Source: Eurosta solidaginis (taxonomy: Eukaryota > Arthropoda > Insecta > Diptera > Tephritidae). From it: DNA of 64,000 nucleotides. Below are positions 55,081 to 64,000 of this stretch, piece by piece. The notes beneath the pieces are model-generated. The model did not search any database and was not told the DNA's origin. It saw only the letters and a list, made by a program, of their open reading frames with translations. Location: the NCBI RefSeq assembly GCF_040869045.1, contig NC_090322.1:274562662-274626661 (forward strand), read 5' to 3'. How positions within the stretch are numbered: the first letter of the stretch is position 1; every line of letters begins with the position of its first letter. Made by a program: the position numbers and the translations under genes.

Positions 55081-56040
55081 TTCATTGGATTTGTATATCT
55101 TTTTATACGCCTGAAAAGGTAAAAGATATATAAATCCCTTTTTTTTTTATCTTTTTTGCATTTGGGGAAGGCAGCACGGAAATGCACTTAAATTAGTTTT
55201 CTGTGTATTTCGAAAATGTGATGCACTGCGATTTTTTAGATCAATATAAACAACAATCACGAAGTTTTGAGGCCGGTTGCAGTAGCAACTGTAATTACAA
55301 CAGAATTTGACAGTATGTATATGTAATAAGTCGTATATTACGTGAATGTGTAACAATAGACATCGAATTATGCATACATATGTATGCACATACATGTGTA
55401 TATATGGGCGTATTTAACCAGAACGTTAGTGCGGTTCTTATTAATGGTCTTGTTAATTTTCTTGTCATTTTATTGCAAAAATTTTAAGTGTAATGCAAAT
55501 TATTGCAATATGAGCGAAATGCAAACAAACGAATATCAATGAAAACGGAGTTGCTGGTTGTTACATAGCGACCGGGTATCGTCTGACCGCCTATGTAGGT
55601 TTGTATGTCCATCGTCGTATATTCGTCATTGTTGTGTCAAAATGTCTTCTCATCGGTGGACTGCAACGTGCCACATGGAAAATATTATCTTGCCTCACAC
55701 ACTATTCATATATTTGTATATATGTTAGTACACTTATAAGGGTGTGCCAGCGATTAAACGATATTACATACTTCAATTTATTAGTTCTCATGTTTTCCCA
55801 TGATTTGAAAACAGTTCTCAGTGTATTAGATACTTATTTCAATAAAAATCCTATTTCCCTTTATAAATATTACAGGGATTTCGCTTTTTGTAACTTCAGG
55901 AGCCAATTTAGCTTTTGATAAGAATTCTCACCACCACTATTTTATATGCATTTCCATCTTTTTTGTGAATCCATATACATATGCATTTATGATTCGAAAA
56001 TATTTCAAGTGTTGGATATACCCATACTTCGTACATTGAT
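55081..56040. other. Spacer, no gene seen
   Basis: AT-rich. The 105-codon frame at 55601-55918 has no domain pattern. Confidence 0.45.
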
Positions 56041-56625
56041 ACCATGTATGAAGGTGATGAATAAAGGGGGAAGAGGAAAATGGAGAAGAGATGGGGATAT
56101 GAGGAAGTCATGACGAGGTGGGAAAATGCGAGAAAGTGAAGCAAATGGCTGAGTGGAATAAAGCTTGGAGGGAATGAGAAGGCAGGAATAAAGGAAGAGA
56201 GGATAAAATGCAACAGGAAGAAAAACAGAGAAAGAAAATAAAAAGAACATGGGTGGCGAGTGAGAAGAACGGTTCAAAGGAAAAATAATAGATGAATAAA
56301 GACAGAGAAGGGGGGGGGCGGAAGAAGAGTCGGTTGTTTGTTAGGAAAGGAAGAGAGGGAGCAACGGAGAACTAGAAGAGGAAGAGAAAGGGTATTGAAA
56401 GATGAATCCTAAAGACAGAGAGTGAGGTAAAAGAAAAGGGGGGTAGAGTGTAAGAAAAGGAGCATATAAATAGATAGAGAAAGTGATAAATGCGGAAGAG
56501 AATACCAAAAGGCAAAGGGGAAGATCAACGCTGTGTACTAAGTAAAAGGGCAAGAACAAGTATGAAAAGAAGAAGAACATTGAGAGTAAAAGTAAAAAGG
56601 GAATTTGATGCAATGGGCTAGAATA
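56041..56625 (+). repeat. Polypurine tract of nearly 600 bp
   Basis: The plus strand is overwhelmingly A and G (GGGGGAAGAGGAAAATGGAG, AAAGGAAAAATAATAGATGA, GAGAAGGGGGGGGGCGGAAG), with no simple unit. Long Phe/Leu/Ser-rich frames on the minus strand follow from this composition and are not genes. Confidence 0.8.
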
Positions 56626-57127
56626 CTTTGGATTAATTTATATAGGCGCAAGACCGAAGTGAAGCGAGGGCGGTTTCGTTATTACTTGCACTCAGAAAAA
56701 ACACTTCCTAAAATGAGGAACAACTTTTTTAAATAAATTTTCTTTAAATTGAGGAAAATTTCAATGAAATAAGCAAGAATTTTAAATTTTTTATCAGTTT
56801 TCATTAATTTGAGAAACAATTTTTCTTAATTTTTTCAATTAAGAATATTTGATTGAATACTTCTCACAATATTTACATGTACGAATTCAGTGAATGTGAG
56901 TACTCGGATGTAAATTTCTGGACCTCGACTAAAAATCCAGCAGGCACACAATTAAATACTTTAATTTTTTATATTCATTTTTTTTTTTTCATTTTTAAGA
57001 AAATTATTCCTTTTTTTTGAGAAAATTACTTGTCTATGCCAGTTTTTCTTAATTTTCAGGAATTTTCTTTAAGTGTATGTCCATACATACATGAATAAAT
57101 ATCTAATATGAAAGCTTTTGGAAGTTT
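56626..57127. other. Spacer, AAAATT-rich
   Basis: Around 56700-57070 GAGGAAAATTT/AAATTTTCTT motifs occur in both orientations (CACTTCCT at 56701, CTTTAAGTG at 57068), perhaps a decayed inverted-repeat element. Confidence 0.35.
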
Positions 57128-57415
57128 AAGGGCTAGTTAATGGTGACTTAACCATAACCAGATAAAACTGCTGATCGAACCAACCTTATGGAAATCAATG
57201 TAATCGATTAATTATCATAGCCAACCAATTGGCTTTTGGTTTTTCGCCATATCCATAACCTAAAAATATTTGAGTTGGAGAATTTAGTAACTTTTTGTAG
57301 ATTTTATTTATTGTTTTGGATACGTTTTCACTAAGATACTTATTTTTTGTGGTATATGGATAAGTAAAAATATGGTTATGACTATGGCGTTATGACTATG
57401 TCAACTTTAACTCGG
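57128..57415. mobile_element. Possible MITE related to 1375-1569
   Basis: Left AGTTAATGGTGACTTAACCA and right TATGTCAACTTTAACTCG are imperfect inverted copies. CGAACCAACCTTATGGAAAT and CAATTGGCTTTTGGTTTTTC match 1413-1500. Edges uncertain. Confidence 0.4.
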
Positions 57416-57799
57416 GCTATACTTAGTAATTTATTTTATTCATTTTTTCCAGGAAGGGCAAGTAATGAAATTCCCAAAAAAATGCACATCCCAATGCATA
57501 AACATGCATGTATGTATGTACATATGTCGTGTGCAGCAGCATATGTGTATTGGGGTGCATCGGTGCATCTGAACTGGTTTGAGCACATGAGGCCGGCAAT
57601 ATGAATTAGAGTCTTTTGTCAATATACACATGTACATAAATACAAATATGTGGATCTATGTTTCTTTTTGCTTATTTTCCTTTTACTTTTTCACCGGTTT
57701 CTTTTGTTTGTTTAATTTGCTTGCTTGGCAGAAAATGAAGTAATTGTCAATCAACCTATTTACTCATATTTCCATGCACGAATTATTTTGCCTTTAAAT
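57416..57799. other. Spacer, no gene seen
   Basis: Microsatellite ATGTATGTATGTACATATG at 57507-57525; otherwise nothing. Confidence 0.45.
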
Positions 57800-57980
57800 T
57801 TTACACTCCTCCTCCAACCTTCAGCACATTCATCACAACGAATTGCAGTAGCTCACAAATTAAATTTACGCCGATTACCTATGACCACATTGTCTTCGCT
57901 AAAAACCAGTCAATAGTGCATGAATAAATTAATACACATATTTGATTGTAAATTTGAACGTTCATATGTACTTGCATATG
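57800..57980. repeat. 181-bp direct repeat, left copy
   Basis: TTTACACTCCTCCTCCAACC through TACTTGCATATG, matching 61640-61820 with a single difference (57939 T against 61779 G). It abuts the left end of the hAT element. Confidence 0.95.
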
Positions 57981-58329
57981 CAGGCCCGTCGAGAGGGGAG
58001 GGGCAATGGGGGGTGGGGGATTCCCGCCGGGCCCGGGGTTTCTGAGGGGGCCCGCGATTTAGAGGTACTAAGACATTTTTTTTTAATCAGGAGAGTCTTT
58101 AGTTCTTCCATGTGCAATTTTTAAGCCGAATTTCAAAAGCAACGTATATCTGCATTTCGTTTTTATATTATAGTGAGGTGTGAACAATTATTTGAAAATT
58201 CCTTTTCCTTAAAATTTAAGAATATATATTTCATTTGGCAGCTGGCTGAAAACCATTCGGGTTCCGCATCCGTTTCGACTATTGATAATGATTTTTTACC
58301 TGTGCCTTCAAACAGTGAGGAGCAATAAA

Positions 58330-61268
58330 AACATCAAACAAAAATGTATGTCTACATGAATCCGAAATCGTTAAGTTTCGTGGTGACACTAATGAAGGTT
58401 CATCTTCAAAAAGTCTTTCAACAATACCACCAACGCTGTATCAAAGTCCAGATTATTTAAAGGACTTCGACATCGGTACCGTGAATAATGAGTTTTTGCG
58501 ATCTGAAATAGTCAACGAAATAATTCTTCGAGGTCATTAAAAGTGTCCTGTTATTTTTCCACGTGATCGTCATGGCGAGGCATTTCCTACGTCGTTGTTA
58601 AACAGAATCTTGCCAAATTGAGAGCAAGTGGAGTGTGACTGGTTGGTGTGGAGTGCCAGTAGCAATACTTTTTATTGCCTACCATGTCGTCTGTTAAGCA
58701 CCAATACTTTAAATCGACCTAAAATTTGTTGTCATGGCGGATATTCGAAATTGCAGGTGGTGGAAGAAGCTATACGATAAACTGCAAGCACACGAAAATA
58801 TTCAAGATCGCATTAAATGTTATATTCATTGGCGATCTTTACAAAAGGAGGCTACCAGTGATACACTTATCAATGACCAGCTGATAACTGAAACTCAAAA
58901 GTGGAGACGCTATTTTATTTTTGGGTGAAAGAGACCTAGCTTTCAGAGGCGAAAGTATATATCTTGGTGAAAGAAACAATGGCAATTTTCTGGGCATCTT
59001 AGAACTCATAAGCCATTATGATCCGATACTTAGAGATCATTTGGAGAAAGTTAGGATTTCATAACAGCAGCACAAACGTTTACAAGTTCACTATATTTCC
59101 CCAGACATTCAGAACGAGTTTATAGAAATTTGTGCAAAACACGTGAGGGAAACTATATTAGATCAACGCAAGGAAGCCAAGAATTTTGCTAATATCGTTG
59201 AAGCTACGCCTGATCTTGGTCACGTTGAACAGACTACGTTAATTTTGCGCTACCTCTATTCCAATTCGAAAGCAACAAATTTTACAATTCAAGAACGGGT
59301 TTTGGCTTTCGTGGATTGTAATGAAAAAACTGGTCAGGAAATCGCTGATTGAATTTGCCATACTCTAGGCAAACATGAAATCCCATTAAAAGATTGTCGT
59401 GCATAAGGGTACGATAACGGCGCCAATATGAAAGAGCTTACAACGGAGCTCAACGTCACATTCTCGACAAAAACTCGAATGCTAATTACTCGCCTTGTGT
59501 AACCCACAGTCTGAATTTATGTTGCCTTGATGCTGCAGAATGTTTTATGGCTGCAATTACTTTCTTTTGAGTTGTACAAAATGTCTTATTATTTTCAGCA
59601 GCAGTCCACAACGATGGGATATCCTCAAAAAAATGTACCGAGCTCTCTTCCCAGTCTTTCAGATACTAGATGGTCGGCCAGAATTGAGGCAATTAGACCA
59701 TTCGCAAACCATGTTCCAGGATTAACACAAGCACTAAACGCATTACTTAAGCTAAATTTGACTGCATATACGGAGATATTACCGGCATTCTCAAGTACAT
59801 CAGCAAGTTCGAATGTATCTTGCTGTCCTCAATTTGGTTCAAAATACGGACTACCATTAATGAAAGAAACGCCGTACTCCAAACTAGAGACGCCACCATA
59901 GATGTTGACGTCCGACATCTGGTCCATGTATAATATCACCAAATTGGGTGAAGTCCTACAAATAATTACATTGAAAGGTGGCACAACGTCATCCGAAGTT
60001 CGTTTGGAACACACGCTAACATATTTAATTTCATAAATAAAATAAAAAACGAACATGCAATAACAGAAACAAAACTGCAGCAATTTTTAGCTGTAGGCGA
60101 GCCATATGGGAAACGCAAGATAAAATATAAAGACTTCGTTTTTTTTAATATTATAATTTCATTTGAAAAGATAAACGCGAAAAGATTTAATTAATTACAT
60201 GCTTGCTATTGCACATAATATAAAATTTTTGATTTTACTACTTTTTCTTTATAATACATAATTCCTTCCAAATAAATAAAAGTTTCTGAATTTTGAGAAA
60301 AATTTAATGTTTTCTCTGTCGTCTGATTACTATCTGAATTTTGACTTTTGAATTTTCACTTCTCAAATTTGACTTCTGCGATTTTCACTTCTCAAATTTG
60401 ACTTCTGCGATTTGACTTCTGAAATTTGAATTCTGAGATTTCACTTATGAGTTTTGACATCTGAATTTTGTCTTTCTATAAAACGGTTCTGACTAATGTT
60501 TTCTGAAAAAATGTGTTTCTGTTTTTATGGGTGGCACCGCGACATCTAGATGCCTTATAAGCTGATTTGAAGTTGATCAGGAACCAATGGGAGATAATTT
60601 TAAACGAATGCAAAACAGTTACTATTCAATTGAACTTCTCGGCAAAGTTTCCGGACATTCGAAAGAGAAACCCCAAAAGACGTTTTGAAGATGATGGAAA
60701 CGAGATGATTACGGATGATCCAGAGTCTGATTTTAAAACCAATAAATTATTGGTAATCATTGATTCGGTAATCACGGGCATTACCTACAGATTTGATATG
60801 AGAAATTTGAACAAGACGTTTTCCTTTTTGTGGCAATTTGAAGACATGGATCAAACTACGGTTCGGGCGAGCGCAGCAAAATTTGTCGAAAAATACAAGT
60901 CGGACATTTCTTAAAACTTAGAATGCGAAATAATTCACTTGAAACACATTTACGAAGCAAATTTTGATAAAGGTCTGTCACCATTGGAATTGCTAAATGC
61001 CGTCTATGTTCAAAATCTGTATACAATTTTCCCCAACATTTGTGTTGCTTTCCGTATCTTTTGCACTATACCTGTCACTGTAGCTAGTGCAGAACGTTCC
61101 TTCGGCGTCCTTTCAAGAATAAAAAATTTTCATAGATCGTGTTCATCTAAAGAGAAAGTTTTAGGACTTCCCACGCTTTGTTTTGAATCCGTTTTGGCAA
61201 GACAGTTAAATTTTGATATTATTACAAAAAATTTTCCAGCGAAAAAAGCAAGTAAAGCCACTCTTTGA
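58330..61268 (+). pseudogene. hAT transposase of the ZMYM1/DUF4371 type
   Basis: Pieces in order: N-terminal segment (about 58400-58560, YLKDFDIGTVNNEF and RDRHGEAFPTSLL), SIHWRSLQKEA-like linker (58734-58928), catalytic region (59143-59352; 59400-59480 GYDNGANMKELTTELN; 59527-59725 SSPQRWDILKK, then LSDTRWSARIEAIRPF in a second frame), and the C-terminal dimerisation domain (60939-61268: LSPLELLNAVYVQNLYTIFP, then IPVTVASAERSFGVLSRIKN, ending at 61268). These match the usual order for this family. Many stops and shifts, and an unrelated AT-rich insert (about 60010-60540) between the catalytic and C-terminal parts, show that it is dead. Confidence 0.9.
60340..60480 (+). repeat. Minisatellite of TTTGACTTCTG units
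   Basis: CAAATTTGACTTCTGCGATT and variants (TTTTCACTTCTC, TTTGAATTCTGAGA, TTTGACATCTGAA) repeat at 15-30 bp spacing inside the insert that splits the hAT gene. Confidence 0.7.
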
Positions 61269-61639
61269 TATCCGAACCTTCTATATTGAATAATTAAAAT
61301 TTATAATCATCATTAAATTTATCAGAAATGTATTAAAATGTTACCAAATAATTAGAAAAGATTATTTGAAACAATATGTGGATGTTAAAAGAGAATTTTA
61401 TTTCTACGTTACAATAAAATAGTATAAATAGTAAATATTCTGTGTTAATTTTATTTTCAGCTCTTAGTCCAAAAACCATTTAGTTGATGTGGCAAAATTT
61501 TTTTTTGATGTAATCCATCAATAATGATTTATAAATGAGACGTCAATAATTCAAATTAATCAAATGTGTTAGTAGATTTTTTTTTTGGGGCCCGTAAATT
61601 GTTTAGTCCTGGGCCCGAATTTTCTCTCTACGGCCCCTG

Positions 61640-61820
61640 TTTACACTCCTCCTCCAACCTTCAGCACATTCATCACAACGAATTGCAGTAGCTCACAAAT
61701 TAAATTTACGCCGATTACCTATGACCACATTGTCTTCGCTAAAAACCAGTCAATAGTGCATGAATAAATTAATACACAGATTTGATTGTAAATTTGAACG
61801 TTCATATGTACTTGCATATG
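61640..61820. repeat. 181-bp direct repeat, right copy
   Basis: Same as 57800-57980 with one substitution, directly after the right end of the hAT element. Beyond 61820 the sequence continues CACCCATACATACA, presumably the original flank. Confidence 0.95.
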
Positions 61821-62346
61821 CACCCATACATACATACATTTGTGTGTATGTCTATCTCCACCTAGGGTAACAGTCAATATCGCCGTGAAACTACAGACGT
61901 TTGGATTAAAAAAAAAAATTAAGAATTTAGCTGATAAGTGGAAATGCCCAATAATGGCTTGAGCGTGTTTGGGTTTTAATGGTGTATCTCAGCAAATTAA
62001 TTACACTTTCATACATCCATTCATAAACATATGAACAAATGCACATAAGTACGTACACACTTCGTACTAACAGATTTGATTGAGCGGCTTGAACCAAAGC
62101 GGCGCCTCGTTTTATTTGTCTAATGTGCAGAAATTATGCTTTCGATCGTAAAGAATCGTCGTAAATTTGTGTCACTGCACCAGAACAGTTATACCAACAC
62201 ACGTACATACATATATATAAATATATAGTGGAGCCGTTCTCAGACAATTGCACATTCAAGAAGCCGCTGACCTCAGCCCGGAGGTGGTGTTCATACGTAC
62301 AGATGTGTGTACATCCATCGCTTGCCAAATGCAATTTACTATAGAG
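61821..62346. other. Spacer, no gene seen
   Basis: CATACATACATAC microsatellites; no supported gene. Confidence 0.45.
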
Positions 62347-63447
62347 CAAGTAAAGGTGTCTAAGTTCGGGTGTAACCGAACATTATATACTCAGCGTGAG
62401 CTTCAATTGTACATTTCATTTCAGATAAATTACTTTTCTACATAACACATGGCACCGCCCGTTTAAAAGAAATGTCTCCCTCCCCATTTCCTCTTACAAT
62501 AAAACTTGATAAGTGAAATATCATTGATTCAAAACTAGTTTTTGCTAAGTTATAGCTTATTATTCTAGTCTACGACCCTTTTAAACTTGTTTTATATCTC
62601 AGTTGCCGTAGTCTTTAACCGATCCAGTCCATTTTTACTAGAAATAGTTTCTGCTATAAGGAAAATATGTGTACACAATTTCATTACGATATGTTAATTT
62701 TTCTTCGAGTTATGTTTTAGTGTTTTCCAATTTAATGTTATAATTCAATTTAGAAAGTAAAATTCTATTGATACAAAGCTGTTTTTCGCTAAGATATAGC
62801 TTATTATTTTCGTCTACGACCCTTTTAAAAATCTTTTATATAAAATTGGATGTAGTCCTTAACCGAATTGGTTAATTTTTCTTCAAAGCATTCCTTATAG
62901 TAAAGAAAACCTCTCTGCCGAATTTTGTTACGATAGCTTTAACGATTTTTGATTTATGATTAAAAATATATGTGTAATATTGATTTTATCGCAAGTGGGC
63001 GGTGCCACGCCCATTTTAAACATTTTTTTTTTGTTTCACATTTTTATCAAGAGTCCCAATATCAGTCCACACGTCAAATTTCAACATTCTAGGTGTATTA
63101 TTTACTAAGTAATCAGGTTTTTTGTGTTTTGCAAAATGTTATATATATAAAAAGTGGGCGTGGTTATCATCCGATTTCGCTCATTTTCAATACCAATCTA
63201 TTCTGGGTCCAGATAAGCTCGTGTACAAAATTTGGTGAAGATATATCAATATTTACTCAAGTTATCGTGTTAACGGACAGACGGACGGACGGACGGACGG
63301 ACATGGCTCAATCAAATTTTTTTTCGATACTTATGATTTTGATATATGGAAGTCTATATCTATCTCGATTCCTTTATACCTGTACAACCAACCGTTATCC
63401 AATCAAAGTTAATATACTCTGTGGGCGAGGCACGCTGAGTATAAAAA
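62347..63447 (-). mobile_element. DINE-1/Helentron-like element, copy E (divergent subfamily)
   Basis: In element orientation (minus) it starts TATACTCAGCGTG at 63447 and ends CACGCTGAGTATA, hairpin GTTCGG/CCGAAC, CCTTTACTTG at 62347. The 5' third (GATAGATATAGACTTCC, GTCCGTCCGTCCGTCC, AACACGATAACTTGAGTAAA) matches copies A-C. The rest differs: no 130-bp array but two diverged units about 240 bp apart (CTAAGTTATAGCTTATTATT, GTCTACGACCCTTTTAAA at about 62548 and 62791). Confidence 0.78.
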
Positions 63448-63544
63448 TCACAGCTGCGGGCAAGTTGCCCATTTGTTGTTTTCCATGTGTTGATGCTTCG
63501 CTTTTGTTGCCAGAAAATCAATTTTTGTACAAAAATTTAGCACA

Positions 63545-63640
63545 ATGACGGCGCCAAGCGAAAATGGCTGGACAGTTAAAAAACCCATTACTGCAGAAGT
63601 TGTGGCTACGGTTGCCATGAAGTTATGTAACATCTTCTAG
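63545..63640 (+). CDS. Small ORF, 31 codons, function unknown
   Basis: ATG at 63545 in a good fly context (AGCACAATGACG) opens MTAPSENGWTVKKPITAE then VVATVAMKLCNIF before TAG at 63638. Codon use is richer in G and C than the flanks, and the sequence directly follows the Helentron-like element. It could be the first part of a host or element gene whose remainder is spliced or outside the window. Nothing else supports it. Confidence 0.25.
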   Translation: MTAPSENGWTVKKPITAEVVATVAMKLCNIF

Positions 63641-64000
63641 AGCATATGCATAGCTGTGGAAAAACTAATATCACCATGCCCACTTATTTGAAATAGGTAC
63701 ATAGCTAGTCAATGAAATTCTGATATAAGGCAATATTGACAAAAAGGTAAGATGTTTTCGAAACGGCAGCCGAAAGAAGGTGATATTTAATTCAGCGACC
63801 GATATATGAACTGGAAGTATCAAATTCTCATATTTCAAAATACTAATTATTCTCCATCTTATATATTATTGATTTGCTTTATAGCAATGCTTCTGAGACG
63901 ACATTGTCTGTTCCCAACAAAGCCGGTCAACAATCTCTCCCTAGAAATAGCTGACGCTTATCAATTAGCCTGGAAACCAGGTTTTTATTAAGCTGTCTCA
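63641..64000. other. Window end, no gene seen
   Basis: AT-rich; the 61-codon frame at 63806-63991 has no supporting feature. Confidence 0.45.

Larger units (their letters stand above)
57981..61639 (+). mobile_element. hAT transposon (ZMYM1-like), full length but decayed
   Basis: Ends CAGGCCCGTCGAGAGG and, inverted, CAGGGGCCGTAGAGAG, followed by GC-rich CCGGGCCCGGGG-type sequence on both sides: a hAT-type CAG terminus. A broken transposase frame runs across it. Instead of an 8-bp target duplication it is flanked by 181-bp direct repeats. Confidence 0.85.

Noticed and set aside
55908..56613. Minus-strand frames of 90-101 codons rich in Phe, Leu, Ser and Pro
   Set aside because: A direct result of the polypurine tract on the plus strand.

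Overview
This window is intergenic-rich DNA from a dipteran fly, probably a tephritid fruit fly or a close relative. The evidence is AT-rich spacers full of CATACATA/TATGTACA microsatellites, fly-type retrotransposons, a tRNA-derived SINE and several MITE families. The species call is an inference; no marker gene fixes it. Mobile elements dominate.

There is one convincing host gene: an uninterrupted 1,264-codon reading frame on the minus strand (16641-20435). It encodes a low-complexity, probably scaffold-like protein that I do not recognise. A second, weaker candidate is a small two-exon gene at 44723-45140 with matching splice sites and phase.

Layout. 1-4.5 kb: a recent tandem duplication of about 666 bp, two MITEs and a 5'-truncated Jockey-like LINE. 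5.0-8.4 kb: an LTR retrotransposon with both LTRs and a 4-bp target duplication but most of pol deleted. 8.7-12.2 kb: a DDE-type transposase relic, a SINE, and a DINE-1/Helentron-like element with a 130-bp tandem array. 12.5-16.5 kb: a solo LTR carrying a nested MITE, two more MITEs, and a long foldback with a tRNA-like core. 16.6-20.4 kb: the main gene. 20.7-26.9 kb: at least five terminal-inverted-repeat elements with readable target duplications and a partial Helentron-like copy. 27.4-31.3 kb: LINE fragment, solo LTR and RTE-type LINE side by side. 32-40 kb: SINEs, another full Helentron-like element and a hAT relic. 43.3-45.5 kb: a mini PIF/Harbinger element that keeps the starts of both its genes, the candidate two-exon gene, then a run of consecutive hairpins. 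48.8-55.1 kb: a hAT-type MITE, a third Helentron-like copy, LINE and SINE pieces. 56.0-56.6 kb: a polypurine tract. 57.8-61.8 kb: a decayed hAT transposon flanked by 181-bp direct repeats. 62.3-63.4 kb: a divergent Helentron-like element.

The genes do not form a pathway. The points of most interest are the hairpin array, the very long direct repeats around the hAT element, the co-varying termini of the Helentron-like families, and the mini-Harbinger. All boundaries come from reading by eye; no database search was possible.
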